A stretch of 64,000 nucleotides of DNA from Gluconacetobacter johannae (GTDB taxonomy: Bacteria; Pseudomonadota; Alphaproteobacteria; Acetobacterales; Acetobacteraceae). Location of the stretch: positions 5,294-69,293 of the forward strand of contig NZ_BAQK01000079.1 in assembly GCF_025994435.1 (NCBI RefSeq), given 5' to 3'. Positions within the stretch are counted from its first letter, which is position 1; the number at the start of each line of letters is the position of its first letter. Shown here in pieces: positions 24,767 through 34,269 of the stretch. A program made the translations under genes and the position numbers. The notes below the pieces were generated by a model. The model did no database searches, was not told where the DNA came from, and was given only the letters and a program-made list of their open reading frames with translations.

Positions 24767-25411
24767 ATGACACCAAAAAAAATCGGTGGCGAGCGGCGTG
24801 GCCGGGGCCGGCCGCCATCCTTCGACCGGGGGCAGGCCCTGTGCGCGGCCATGCGCCTGTTCTGGGACCGGGGGTATGACGGAACCAGCTTCGACGACCT
24901 GATCGCGGCCATGGGGATCAGTGCGTCGAGCTTCTACCATGCGTTCGGCAGCAAGGAGGCTTTGTACCAGGAGGCGATCGACGCCTACATCAAGGTCGCC
25001 GGAGGGTGGTTTTTTGCCGCCCTGAACGAGGAGACCGACACGCGGACCACCTTCGGGCATCTGCTGGCCGCAGCGGCGGCCGAGTTCACGCGCGACGACC
25101 TGCCGGCGGGGTGCATGATCGCGGTCGCGGCCACCCAGTGTGCGCCGACCCAGGCACGCCTGCGCGACCTTCTGGCCAGCCAACGCACCCAGTCCGAGGA
25201 CGCGATGGCCGACCGCCTGCGCCGCGGCATGGCGGCGGGCGACCTGCCTGCCGATACGGACATCGAAGCGCTGGCGGCGTTCTATGGTTCGCTGTTGCGC
25301 GGCATGGCGGTGCAGGCCCGCGACGGCGCGTCGCGGGAGAGACTGCTGGAAATCGCGCGGATCGGGATGCAGGCATGGCCTGCCGCGCAGCCGCACCCGC
25401 ACGATTCATGA
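24767..25411 (+). CDS. TetR-family transcriptional regulator
   Basis: 214 residues, start at ATG 24767 after GGAG. Basic N-terminal arm (GERRGRGRPPSFDRGQALCA), then the helix-turn-helix YDGTSFDDLIAAMGISASSF with YHAFGSKEALYQEA at residues 55-68. The ligand domain (80-200) has the KxxxW-like and Cys-containing patterns of the AcrR/YxaF group. It likely represses itself and the divergent SDR gene through the palindrome at 24700. Confidence 0.85.
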   Translation: MTPKKIGGERRGRGRPPSFDRGQALCAAMRLFWDRGYDGTSFDDLIAAMGISASSFYHAFGSKEALYQEAIDAYIKVAGGWFFAALNEETDTRTTFGHLLAAAAAEFTRDDLPAGCMIAVAATQCAPTQARLRDLLASQRTQSEDAMADRLRRGMAAGDLPADTDIEALAAFYGSLLRGMAVQARDGASRERLLEIARIGMQAWPAAQPHPHDS

Positions 25412-25687
25412 GGGGGACGACCGTTTGGGCGGGGGGTGGACTTGCGGGAATGGCGTGTCTGTAGGCGCCCTCGTAGCGGACATAAGGTATTTTGAGCAGC
25501 GTTACCCGGAGCAGACATAATCGATCCATCTGAAAGTGGACGATCTGGGTTGGTATGAGCCTATATAAATCATAGTGGTACAGCCCCCTCTTGTGAGGGG
25601 GACTGTGTAACCAACAGTCCGGGCACGGTACAACCCGGCACGCTTCATGATTGCAATGCCGGAACTTTGCGGGCCTTCAAAACCTGG
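25412..25687. terminator. Convergent gene gap with strong hairpin
   Basis: The TetR gene and the dynamin-like gene converge here. CCCCCTC-TTGT-GAGGGGG at 25584-25601 is a strong stem, extended by CAG/CTG outside it. No long T-run follows, so intrinsic termination is only possible. The rest of the gap shows a shift to AT-rich sequence and no gene. Confidence 0.5.
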
Positions 25688-27331
25688 TCAGTAATTATAC
25701 TGTTCAAGCGTCTGTTTGGCGGTCAAGAAGAGCGTGCGGTCCTCCATGAGCGCGGTATTCTCCTGACTAATTTCCTTCAGACGGACACGGACATTATTCT
25801 CAAGCACTTCAAATGCCTGCTGAGCCTGCTGGGAAATCCAGAGCATGGCATCCTGCCTGTATTTTGAGAGGAAATTGTCTGCGGCATCGGCTATGGCACG
25901 CGCCTGGCGCTCTGCCTCCCGACGCGCTTTCAGTTCATTATGAATTGCCACTCCAAAACCGATAACGGCGGAAATTGCAGTCAATGCCGGTCCAAGGAAT
26001 TTGCCGTATTTGGCCGCGACTGCGCCAAGCCTGACCGCGCCCTTCATATGATAAAGGGGCTTGAGAACCGCCCCAACATTTGTTTTTGACACGTCTTTGC
26101 CAAACATGAGAACAGATTTCAAAATAGTCGTCGACTGCTCGGCAGGAAGTGCCGACAAACCTGAACTGAGGTTTTGGCCGAGTTCAGAGAAATGCTTCCC
26201 GAACACACTGCTTTTCTGCTCCTCCCCTGCTTCAAGGTTGATGTCGGTTCGGGAAATTTTCGACTTGATGAGTTCGGCCAGTTTTTCGACATCAGCGTCA
26301 AGGCCACGGTATTCTTCCGCGATTTGTGCCTCCATATGAGACCACAAATCCTGTTCCATACCATCCGCGATTTCCGTCAGGTCGCTTTCCGGCACGTTTG
26401 GGTCACTCACCTTATTGCGGCAGTAGGCCAAAACTCTGGGGCGCGTGGAGCCAATAATGGTGTCGAGACGTGCTCGCGCCTTCAAAACCACTCTTTCCCT
26501 GCTTTTGCGAACTGTCCGGTCAAGCTCATCGACGCAACGGCTCTCCTCATTCCCCGCTCTTTCCTCCAGAACCGCAGAGGCCTTATCGATCAGGTCAAGA
26601 ACGTCTCTTGCAGCGGAGCGGCAGACAACCGAATAATCGCAGTCCTCAAGGAACTGAAAGAGCTTGCGCTCCAACTCATCAAGACCACTGTTTCTGACTA
26701 GGGCCGACTTGTTTTCCATTCGCCCCTTCAGAGCAGAACGTGCATTGACAACGCAGAGATCAACCTTATCGAGAATATTTTTTATGCCCGCCTTCTCAGC
26801 GAAATTTTGGAGATGGGCCCGCGCACTATCAATGACGACCACATACTCCTCGCCGTCACGCTCGAGGGACATCTTGTCGTTAATGACGAGCAGAAGACGG
26901 CGGCCGCGACGCAGTATGTCGATGAGAGCATTCCATGTTTCCCCCTCTGCCGCGACACCACCGGCGGCAACGACAAAAAGGATGACATCGCTCCTGTTGA
27001 GGGAGCTTTCGGTAACCGCCTCATGCTCGATAGGGGCGTCGATGCCGGGCGTATCGAGCAGCGTATATCCTCGCCAGTCATACCCTTTAATCTCGGCCGT
27101 CTCCGGCCTGTCGGCCATGGCGGCCTGCTCCGAACCAAGCAGCGCGTTGAGCAATGTGCTCTTGCCCGCGTTATAGACTCCATAGACCATGATGCGCGGT
27201 CGATCCGTCTCAGCCCGGGTTCGCAGGGCAGATGCCATTTCAGAACTTGCATTTTGGCCAAGCCAGCGGTCTATGGCCGGAGATACCGTGTTGAATGTCT
27301 CGTTAATGGGTGCGAAATCAGGCAGCAACAT
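25688..27331 (-). CDS. Dynamin-like GTPase, second gene of pair
   Basis: 547 residues. GTPase domain about 45-240: P-loop GVYNAGKSTLLNALLG, switch-region Thr in PETAEIKGYD, DTPGIDAP (Walker B), and NDKMS as the NKxD-like base motif. A long helical stalk follows (250-420). Then hydrophobic LGPALTAISAVIGFGVAIHN, a likely membrane segment, near residue 450, and a final helix pair. This matches bacterial dynamin-like proteins of the LeoA kind. It overlaps the upstream GTPase gene by 14 bases. Codon use is AT-richer than both flanks, pointing to horizontal transfer. A membrane-remodelling or defence role is inferred. Confidence 0.8.
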   Translation of the reverse strand: MLLPDFAPINETFNTVSPAIDRWLGQNASSEMASALRTRAETDRPRIMVYGVYNAGKSTLLNALLGSEQAAMADRPETAEIKGYDWRGYTLLDTPGIDAPIEHEAVTESSLNRSDVILFVVAAGGVAAEGETWNALIDILRRGRRLLLVINDKMSLERDGEEYVVVIDSARAHLQNFAEKAGIKNILDKVDLCVVNARSALKGRMENKSALVRNSGLDELERKLFQFLEDCDYSVVCRSAARDVLDLIDKASAVLEERAGNEESRCVDELDRTVRKSRERVVLKARARLDTIIGSTRPRVLAYCRNKVSDPNVPESDLTEIADGMEQDLWSHMEAQIAEEYRGLDADVEKLAELIKSKISRTDINLEAGEEQKSSVFGKHFSELGQNLSSGLSALPAEQSTTILKSVLMFGKDVSKTNVGAVLKPLYHMKGAVRLGAVAAKYGKFLGPALTAISAVIGFGVAIHNELKARREAERQARAIADAADNFLSKYRQDAMLWISQQAQQAFEVLENNVRVRLKEISQENTALMEDRTLFLTAKQTLEQYNY

Positions 27332-29195
27332 GGTTCAATTCCTCTTCAAGGCTCTCAATTATTGTGTTGAATGCCTTCTTGTATTTTTCGGTCACGACGG
27401 AAAGCTCACTAACGCACTGAATAGTATTTGGTGAAACCCAGTCGTTTACCCACTTTTCGATTGGTCCAGACACTTCTGTCATCCAGACTTCGAACAGGCT
27501 GTTCGCATTAGCGGCAACAACGGCACGGTTATCTCCTGTCAGGACTTTCGTTTCGCTCTCGCCATCAAACAGACTTCCCCCAAGACCGCCGACGAAGGAG
27601 CCAACCGCGCCGCCTATCATCGCCCCGACGGGCCCTCCTACCAAACCGATAACTCCCCCAATTGCCGTTCCAGCAGTCGAACCCACGCCTTTGCCCATAG
27701 AACTCTCACGCTTGGTCGTAGAATAAATATTCTCGTATTCAGGAATACTTTTCATGCTTGAGCATATAAATTTTGGCTTAATTGGGGCTGCATGACCAAA
27801 TTTATTTGCCACAATTGCACAAAAAAAGTTAGTAGAAGAGGTTCTATATTTTTTTAATATGGTATGAAGGGCTTCGTTTTTTTTCTCTGCAGCCATTTCT
27901 TCAGCGCTAGCGCAAATTTCATCCGTTTTCATCGAAGCTATTTCGTGAGCAGCATTCCGGCAGTATTCCCCCAATTTCTTTTTGAATGACGCGATATCGT
28001 TCGAGAAGATCTCACTCGCGGCATCAATTTTGGCAAAGGTTGCCATCACCTCTTTCATGCAGTCGCTGATATCACGCAGCGATGTCACCATGCGCGCGCA
28101 CTCACCTTGGGTCTCCAATATCTGAGCCATGGTCGTGAAGAAGTTTTGCATGCCACTCTGGCACCATAACGTCTCCGGAGAGCCATTTCCTTCACACGCA
28201 AACCGCGCAGAAACGGACACTACCGAGAATTCATAGAGACCAACCTCTTGGGGTTCGAATGCACTTTCGATGAAAGCACGCAGACCCTCACACTGTTCCT
28301 GCCTCACAGAATCGGATTTCATAGTCAGGGTACGGATGATATTCCCGTCAGCGTCTTCATCTTCGTCCATCGTATCAGAGGCTGTTATAACCAATAAAAG
28401 TGGCTTGCCACTGCGTAGGAATGACAAAATTTTGGTCCTGTCCGACTCACGTTGGGGGCTGCTGGAATTCAGCGTATAAATGATGAGATCGGAAGCATCG
28501 ACATACTGATAGGCCAAGTCCCCATTGGAGGCGTTCGCGGAATCAACACCTGGTGTATCTACCCAAGTGAAACCCGGAAGGCTAAAACCCTGAATGGAAG
28601 ACGTGGTCTCGGCAATGCCGATACCAAATGCCCTTTGCCTCGCCATGATTTCAGGGGACATCTTTTCATTCAGGCCGCTGCTTGTCTCGTAAAAGAAGGT
28701 TGGCTGCGGTGAAACGCTTTTGATGGAGTGGGCGTCCGGTGAGATGACCCCATAGGCGACAAAGTTTCCTAGGGATGACTTGCCAGCCTTGACCTTGCCG
28801 AAGACGCAAGCCATGCGGCCTTGGCCATATTTCAACGAGAAAAGGTTTCGGCGGTGATATTCCTCAATTTTACTGACTATCTTTTTATGATAGGAAGTAA
28901 TCTCTGCAATCCATGTTTTACGTTCATCGTACAGGGCGGGCAGGCCCATCTCTTCCAGACTATCTTCGCCGTCTAACCTGGCCTTTCGGGCCGCGATAAC
29001 AGCCTGGACCTGATTTTCCATCGTCTGGGTTGCTTGGTCGATGTGTCCAAAAGCCTCACCCAAGTCTTTCTTCATCTGGCAAAGCGCCTGTTCTGCTACA
29101 GCAATGTTTGTATTGCCACTCTCGCTCTCCAATGCTGAAACAAAATCCAGAAAATCATTGCGGCTTTTAAAATTTTGGCATTTAAGCGAGATCAT
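27318..29195 (-). CDS. Dynamin-like GTPase, first gene of pair
   Basis: 625 residues. A helical N-terminal region (1-120) precedes the P-loop CVFGKVKAGKSSLGN near residue 135. Then come TWVDTPGVDSANAS, and TASDTMDEDED in place of NKxD. A helical stalk follows, then a glycine-zipper membrane segment (about 515-555: TAGTAIGGVIGLVGGPVGAM, and IGGAVGSFVGGLGGSLFDG). The large GTPase, stalk and membrane-insertion layout is dynamin-like. It is the upstream partner of the overlapping GTPase gene. The pair resembles LeoBC/LeoA (Eleos) systems. AT-rich codon use marks the island as foreign. Confidence 0.8.
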   Translation of the reverse strand: MISLKCQNFKSRNDFLDFVSALESESGNTNIAVAEQALCQMKKDLGEAFGHIDQATQTMENQVQAVIAARKARLDGEDSLEEMGLPALYDERKTWIAEITSYHKKIVSKIEEYHRRNLFSLKYGQGRMACVFGKVKAGKSSLGNFVAYGVISPDAHSIKSVSPQPTFFYETSSGLNEKMSPEIMARQRAFGIGIAETTSSIQGFSLPGFTWVDTPGVDSANASNGDLAYQYVDASDLIIYTLNSSSPQRESDRTKILSFLRSGKPLLLVITASDTMDEDEDADGNIIRTLTMKSDSVRQEQCEGLRAFIESAFEPQEVGLYEFSVVSVSARFACEGNGSPETLWCQSGMQNFFTTMAQILETQGECARMVTSLRDISDCMKEVMATFAKIDAASEIFSNDIASFKKKLGEYCRNAAHEIASMKTDEICASAEEMAAEKKNEALHTILKKYRTSSTNFFCAIVANKFGHAAPIKPKFICSSMKSIPEYENIYSTTKRESSMGKGVGSTAGTAIGGVIGLVGGPVGAMIGGAVGSFVGGLGGSLFDGESETKVLTGDNRAVVAANANSLFEVWMTEVSGPIEKWVNDWVSPNTIQCVSELSVVTEKYKKAFNTIIESLEEELNHVAA

Positions 29196-29621
29196 TATTC
29201 TATATCGTTAATTTATTGAAAACGCATAATATGATATATTATATTGCCTTTTTATGCAAGGTCACACAATTGAAGCCAACTTCGTTTCCCACGCAGCAGG
29301 GCGTTCGTCCGAATGATGACAGGCCCGACGACTTAGATCGTCCAGCACAATAGTAATCGGCCGTTAATCCGCTCTTTATCCAGCCACTGCTCCGATTCAT
29401 GTGATCTGGAGCAAGGCGTTGCTAACGCGGTGATCTGCTTTTCCTGACATTCGCCGAAAAGCCGACATTCCGCTTTCCCCGCAACCCGGACCTACGGGCT
29501 GCGCTGCCGCCGTCAACTCCGGGGGGAAATGGACTGCCCTGCCTGAACGGCTGGGTTTCCAAAGGGCGATGCCCTTTGGCGGGTTTCAGGGCAGCGCCCT
29601 GAGGCTTGCCGCCCCTGGTTT
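29196..29621. other. Gene-free stretch upstream of the dynamin pair
   Basis: The first 65 bases are very AT-rich and include TATAAT on the minus strand (29238-29243), about 43 bases before the dynamin operon ATG. It is a candidate -10, but no good -35 at 17 bases was seen. The rest returns to high GC and ends with partial hairpin repeat D. No gene seen. Confidence 0.6.
29551..29604. repeat. Hairpin repeat, partial copy D
   Basis: Only stems three and four are present (CCAAAGGGC-GAT-GCCCTTTGG and CAGGGC-AGC-GCCCTG), ending 17 bases from the stop codon of the GGDEF-EAL gene. It may serve as that gene's terminator. Confidence 0.8.
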
Positions 29622-32438
29622 TCAGGCGTTGGCGGGGGTCTCCACGGTGTCCGTGGCGACGGGGCCGGGGCGGCCGAGGAAGTAGCCTTGGGCTTCGGTG
29701 CAGCCTTCGACGTCGAGGATATCCAGTTGGGAGCGGGTTTCCACCCCTTCGGCCAGCACGGGGATGTTCAGGCTGCGGCCCAGGGCCAGGATGGCGCGCA
29801 GGATGGCCTTGGATTCCGGCGAGTGCTCGATTTCGTTCATGAAGCTGCGATCGAGCTTGATCTTGTCGAACGGAAAGGTTCGCAGCGTTTCGAGGGAGGA
29901 GTAGCCCACCCCGAAATCGTCGATGGCGATCGACACGCCCATGGCCTTGATCCGCCGCAGGATACGCAGCGAGTGCGCCTTGTCCACCACGATTGCGGTT
30001 TCGGTCATCTCCAGTTCCAGCCGGTGCGGCGCCAGGCCCGTTTCGGCCAGGATGGCGGCCACCTGGTCGGCCAGGCCGTCGTCGCCCAGTTGCACCGCCG
30101 ACAGGTTCACCGCGACCGTGTAGGGGTGCGACCAGCCCGCCGCGGCCCGGCATGCCGCGCGCAGCACCCATTCGCCAATGGGAAGGATGGCCCCGCATTC
30201 CTCGGCCAGGGGGATGAAATCCATCGGCGGGACCAGGCCCCATTCGGGGTGGCGCCAGCGCAGCAGGACCTCGAAGCCGGTGATCTCGCCGGTCGAAACC
30301 TTCTTCTGCACCTGGAAATTCAGGTGGAACTGCTTGCGGTCCAGCGCCTCCCACACTGCGGCGGCCAGGCTGCGGCGGCCGCGCGCGGCCTCGTCCATTT
30401 CGGCCTGGTAGAAGCAGATCCGTTCGCGTAGCGCCGCCTTGGCGCGATACATCGCAAGGTCGGCGTTGACCATCAGCGTGTCGACCGTGCCGGCGTCCTG
30501 CGGATACAGCGACACGCCGAGGCTGGCGTCGGGCCGCAGTTCCAAGCCCTCCAGCACGATCGGCTGCGACAGGCAGGCCTCCAGCCGCCCGATGAAGGCA
30601 TGCAACTCGGCGATGTCGTGGAACCGCTTGGCCGCGGCGAATTCGTCGCCGCCCAGGCGCGCCACCAGTTCGTCCTCGGCCTGGATGGCGCGGATGCGCC
30701 CGGCCAGGACCCCCAGCACCTTGTCGCCCGTCGCGTGGCCGTGCTGGTCGTTGATCGCCTTGAACTTGTCCAGGTCGATGCAGATCACCGCCAGGCGCTG
30801 CCCGGCCCGGCCGGCCATCGTCAGGTCGCGGCGCAGCAGGTCGTTGAACTGCGCCCGGTTGGGCAGGCCGGTCAGCCCGTCATGATGCGCCAGATAGGCG
30901 ATGCGCGCCTCGGCCTCCAGCCGCTGGGTGATGTCCTCGTAGGTTTCGACCCACCCGCCGTCGGCCGTCGTCCGCACCGTGGCCTGCACCGCCCGGTCGT
31001 CGCGCAGGCGCAGCAGGAACTGTCCGTCCCGGCCTTGCCGGATCACGGCCATCTGCAGGTCGCATACCTCGTCCACGCGCCGCCGCAGCGGGTCGCCGGC
31101 CCATCCCAGCGCGGCGTAGACGCGGGTCAGGAACGCGCGATATTCCATGCCCGGCGCGATGTCATGGACGTTGAGGCTGAACAGCTCGGCGCAGCGCCCG
31201 TTCGCCAGGATCACGCGGCCGTCCGGCCCGAACAGGCACAGGCCCTGCGACATGTTTTCCAGCGCGATGTCCAGGTTGCGCGTGACCTGGGCGAGGCGGT
31301 CGGCGTCCTCCTTCTGCCTGGTGCGGTCGCGCGTGATATGCGCGTAGCCGATCAGGCCGCCCTCGGCGTCGCGCAGCGGCTCGATCGTGGCCGACGCCCA
31401 GAACGGCGTGCCGTCCTTGCGATGGTGCCATCCCTGCCGCGTCACGCTGCCCGCGCGGGCGTCGGCCAGAACGCGCTGGGGTTCGCCGGCCTGCCTCTCG
31501 TCATCGGAGTAGAACTGTCCGAAATCCCGGCCCAGCACCTCGGCGGACGTGTAGCCTTTCAGGCGTTCCGCGCCGGCATTCCAGGTGCTGACGCGTCCGT
31601 GCGGGTCGATCATGTAGATCGCATAGTCCCGCACGCCTTCGACCAGCAGGCGGAAGCTCAGGTCGCTCGTGCGGACCGCGCGTTCGGCGCGCCGGGCGAA
31701 GAAGGCCGCGGCCAGCCCGATGGACAGCAGCGCGACGGCCCCGATGCCGATCAGGGCGATCAGTACCAGCGACGACAGGGCCGGCCCACGCATCCGCCCG
31801 GCCGCCATCGCCATGGGCAGACGCTGTATCGTCAGGGCGGACATGGCGGTAAAATGCAGGCCGGCGATCGCCAGCCCCAGCAACAGGGCCGGGATCAGTC
31901 GCCGGAACGGTGTGTCGGTGCGCCGCCGCGCCGAGAGAAACGCCGCGAGGGACAGCGCGACGCCTGCCCCGACCGACAGGCCGACCAGCGTGCCGTTCCA
32001 GATCATGTTCCCCGGCATCCGCATCGCGGACATGCCGATGAAATGCATTGCCGCGACACCCAGCCCGAATATCATCGCGGCGCCCGCGCTGGCGGCCCGG
32101 CGCGGGGGCCGCGCGATGCCGTGGCCCGCGGCCAGGCTGATGGCGGCGGAGGTGGTCAGGATCGCGATCAGCAGCGACAGCAGGGTCGGCCCGGGCCGGA
32201 ACGACAGGGCGACGCCCGGCCGATAGGCCAGCACGGCGATGAAATGGGTGGCCCAGATCCCGAACCCGCCGGCGGCGCCCGCCCCGCCGATCCACAGCGC
32301 CCGGCCATCCTCCGCGTTGTGCCGCGCCCGGTCCAGCAGGACCATGCTTGCGTAGCTGCTGAGCAGGCAGAGCAGAACCGCCAGACCCGTTCCGACAACG
32401 CCATGTTTCAGGACGACATACCCCACGATCCCCGGCAT
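29622..32438 (-). CDS. MHYT-PAS-GGDEF-EAL membrane signalling protein
   Basis: 938 residues. Residues 1-250 form a seven-span MHYT sensor with repeated motifs THFIAVLAY, AMHFIGMSA and LHFTAMSA, thought to bind copper and sense O2, CO or NO. PAS domains at about 265-500 (MIDPHGRVSTWNAGAERLKG), GGDEF at about 510-670 (RLGGDEF), EAL at about 690-930. The EAL signature is EVL (GFEVLLRWRHPE). The other phosphodiesterase residues are kept (ELEMTETA, IDDFGVGYSS, AEGVET). The inhibitory RxxD site before GGDEF lacks its Arg. It probably sets cyclic-di-GMP levels. No neighbour partner is evident. Confidence 0.9.
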   Translation of the reverse strand: MPGIVGYVVLKHGVVGTGLAVLLCLLSSYASMVLLDRARHNAEDGRALWIGGAGAAGGFGIWATHFIAVLAYRPGVALSFRPGPTLLSLLIAILTTSAAISLAAGHGIARPPRRAASAGAAMIFGLGVAAMHFIGMSAMRMPGNMIWNGTLVGLSVGAGVALSLAAFLSARRRTDTPFRRLIPALLLGLAIAGLHFTAMSALTIQRLPMAMAAGRMRGPALSSLVLIALIGIGAVALLSIGLAAAFFARRAERAVRTSDLSFRLLVEGVRDYAIYMIDPHGRVSTWNAGAERLKGYTSAEVLGRDFGQFYSDDERQAGEPQRVLADARAGSVTRQGWHHRKDGTPFWASATIEPLRDAEGGLIGYAHITRDRTRQKEDADRLAQVTRNLDIALENMSQGLCLFGPDGRVILANGRCAELFSLNVHDIAPGMEYRAFLTRVYAALGWAGDPLRRRVDEVCDLQMAVIRQGRDGQFLLRLRDDRAVQATVRTTADGGWVETYEDITQRLEAEARIAYLAHHDGLTGLPNRAQFNDLLRRDLTMAGRAGQRLAVICIDLDKFKAINDQHGHATGDKVLGVLAGRIRAIQAEDELVARLGGDEFAAAKRFHDIAELHAFIGRLEACLSQPIVLEGLELRPDASLGVSLYPQDAGTVDTLMVNADLAMYRAKAALRERICFYQAEMDEAARGRRSLAAAVWEALDRKQFHLNFQVQKKVSTGEITGFEVLLRWRHPEWGLVPPMDFIPLAEECGAILPIGEWVLRAACRAAAGWSHPYTVAVNLSAVQLGDDGLADQVAAILAETGLAPHRLELEMTETAIVVDKAHSLRILRRIKAMGVSIAIDDFGVGYSSLETLRTFPFDKIKLDRSFMNEIEHSPESKAILRAILALGRSLNIPVLAEGVETRSQLDILDVEGCTEAQGYFLGRPGPVATDTVETPANA

Positions 32439-32922
32439 CCGATGTTCCGCCTCGCCGCTTCGCCGCGTCCCGTTATTCCGGCCGGAACGACGGCACGTCT
32501 CATATCCCCGAGAGCACCGGGGAGTCCGCTTTTTTTAGGATCCTGACCGACGGGTCAAGGTCGGCCCGCGCGGATCGCCTCTGCGTACGCACTCAGGGCG
32601 GGCCGTGGCAAGCCCCGCCCGCAGGCATGGGAAAAGGAAGGTCGGGTGCGGCCCGAATCCGGCAGGGACGGCGGCGCCGCCGCGCCGCATATGGGATGGG
32701 ACAGCCGGAATGGCGCTTCGGTTCCGAACGACCGGCGCGCGCCGCGCGGCGCGGGGGCCGGGGCGCGATCACGGCGAATGGACCGTGCCGCCCCGGCCTG
32801 GAATTTTTCCGGCGGATTTGAAAAGACCTGTGAATCCGGACGGCATGTCCGGAACACGCTATCGCGTCGCCTTCCGCCGGATCGCGAAGCCTGAAGGCGA
32901 TCGGTGCTACAGGTGGCCGGTG
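32439..32922. other. Gene-free stretch, 484 bases
   Basis: High-GC sequence upstream of the MHYT-GGDEF-EAL gene and downstream of the PRC-barrel gene. Open frames on both strands lack start signals and protein-like composition. CTTTTTTTAGGATCC near 32529 may belong to the upstream promoter. I see no RNA gene or repeat. Confidence 0.5.
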
Positions 32923-33300
32923 CTACATGTCCAGGGGCCGGCGATAGTAATCGTCGATCCCGCGGCTGTACATGTCGTCGCTCCAGTTGGGCATCGTGTC
33001 TTCGGTGTAGACCGGGGCCGATTGCAGTTGCTCGCGGGTCAGGTTGACGACGTATCCGCCTTGCGCCGGATCGTAGCTCAGGGTGTTCCACGGCAGGGGA
33101 TGATAGCTGTTGCCGATCCCCAGGAAGCCACCGAAGCTCATGACCGCGTAGGTGACGTGGCCGGTCAGCTTGTCGACCATGAAATGCTTGACGGTCCCGA
33201 GCCTTTCGCCGTCACGGGAATAGACGGCGGTGCCTTCGACCTTGTCCGAGGCGATCAGGTCATGCGTCTCGGTCTGGTGGGTGGTGATAGAGTCGGACAT
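32923..33300 (-). CDS. PRC-barrel domain protein
   Basis: 125 residues, start at ATG 33300 after GAGGAGAG. One PRC-barrel: IASDKVEGTAVYSRDGERLG, VKHFMVDKLTGHVTYAVMSF, then GGFLGIGNSYHPLPWNTLSY and NLTREQLQSAPVY. Such single-domain proteins are common in stress-linked loci of alphaproteobacteria. Function is not established; perhaps binding to membranes, RNA or proteins. The C-terminal WSDDMYSRGIDDYYRRPLDM tail is charged and aromatic. A longer upstream frame was not used because the ribosome site favours 33300. Confidence 0.85.
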   Translation of the reverse strand: MSDSITTHQTETHDLIASDKVEGTAVYSRDGERLGTVKHFMVDKLTGHVTYAVMSFGGFLGIGNSYHPLPWNTLSYDPAQGGYVVNLTREQLQSAPVYTEDTMPNWSDDMYSRGIDDYYRRPLDM

Positions 33301-33384
33301 GGGGCCCTCTCCTCTTGGCTGGTCCAGTAAGCGTGGGTACGCCGACACGCCGGACAAGGGGGCAGGCGCGACCGCACGAAAACG

Positions 33385-34008
33385 TCAGCGCGGGATCAGG
33401 GCCGCCAGGGCGCGGTCGGCGGGGTCGGGGCCGGCGGCCAGGCCCTGGGCCACGCCGGCGCGGTCTTCGGCCGTGCGGTTCTGGCTGAGCTTGCGCTTGC
33501 CCTCCAGCCGCGCGATGGGCAGCCGCAGGCCGACGATGCCGCGCAACTGGGCGGCGATGAAGGCGTCCGGCGCGTCGGACACCGCCCAGGGGGCGGGGCG
33601 TCCGGCCTCGTGCCGGTCGGTCAGGCGGGTCACGATGTCGCGCAGCCGGTCGGCGTCGTCGAAGAATTCGACCGGGCCGGTGGCCTGCACGGCGGTGTAG
33701 TTCCAGGTCGGCACCACCTTGCCGTGCTCGCGCTTGGCGGCGTACCAGCCGGGCGAGACATAGGCGTCCGGCCCCATGAACAGGACCACCGCCGGGCCGG
33801 TCGCGGGCGTGCTCCACTGGGGGTTGGCGCGGGCGACATGGCCGTACAGCACGCCGTATTCGCCTTCGTCCTCGGCCAGCAGCAGGGGCAGGGGAGTGAC
33901 CAGCGGACCCTCGGCGGTGGCGGTCACCAGCGTCGCCAGCCGGGTGGCGCGCATCATCGCGTGCACGGTGGGCAGGTCGTCGGTGCGAAAGGCGGGGGGT
34001 GTGTACAT
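33385..34008 (-). CDS. FMN-binding PaiB-like protein
   Basis: 207 residues, starting MYTPPAFRTDDLPTVHAMMR, the usual PaiB opening. A split-barrel flavin fold follows, with PLPLLLAEDEGEYGVLYGHV and ARANPQWSTPATGPAVVLFM, then WYAAKREHGKVVPTWNYTAV, LRGIVGLRLPIARLEGKRKL and the SQNRTAEDRAGV end. These proteins bind FMN and are named negative transcription regulators from Bacillus PaiB, though direct regulation is doubtful for many. Start set at 34008; an in-frame upstream start gives an unlikely Arg/Gly-rich extension. Confidence 0.85.
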   Translation of the reverse strand: MYTPPAFRTDDLPTVHAMMRATRLATLVTATAEGPLVTPLPLLLAEDEGEYGVLYGHVARANPQWSTPATGPAVVLFMGPDAYVSPGWYAAKREHGKVVPTWNYTAVQATGPVEFFDDADRLRDIVTRLTDRHEAGRPAPWAVSDAPDAFIAAQLRGIVGLRLPIARLEGKRKLSQNRTAEDRAGVAQGLAAGPDPADRALAALIPR

Positions 34009-34269
34009 CGGGCCGGTTCTCTTGGTCGGGGGGCCGTTCCATAGACACCAGGCGAGCGGGAAAGGGAAGGTGGGGCGGGCGCTGCCGCCGCGACCTGTCT
34101 CACCCATGAGACAGGTGCGCGATCGTGGAACACTCCTGCGTGAGCATATCCCTGTCGAGCATGGCGCCCCGTGCGGGGGCCATGCTGTTCAGGGGCGCCG
34201 GCCAGCGGGGACAGTACGCCGATACTGCCGCGCATGTGTGGCCATGAAAACTTCAGAGAGAAACGCGGT

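Noticed and set aside
32555..33091. Open frame of 178 codons on the minus strand upstream of the GGDEF-EAL gene
   Set aside because: No ribosome site, Arg/Pro-rich content, and overlap with the PRC-barrel gene; likely chance frame.
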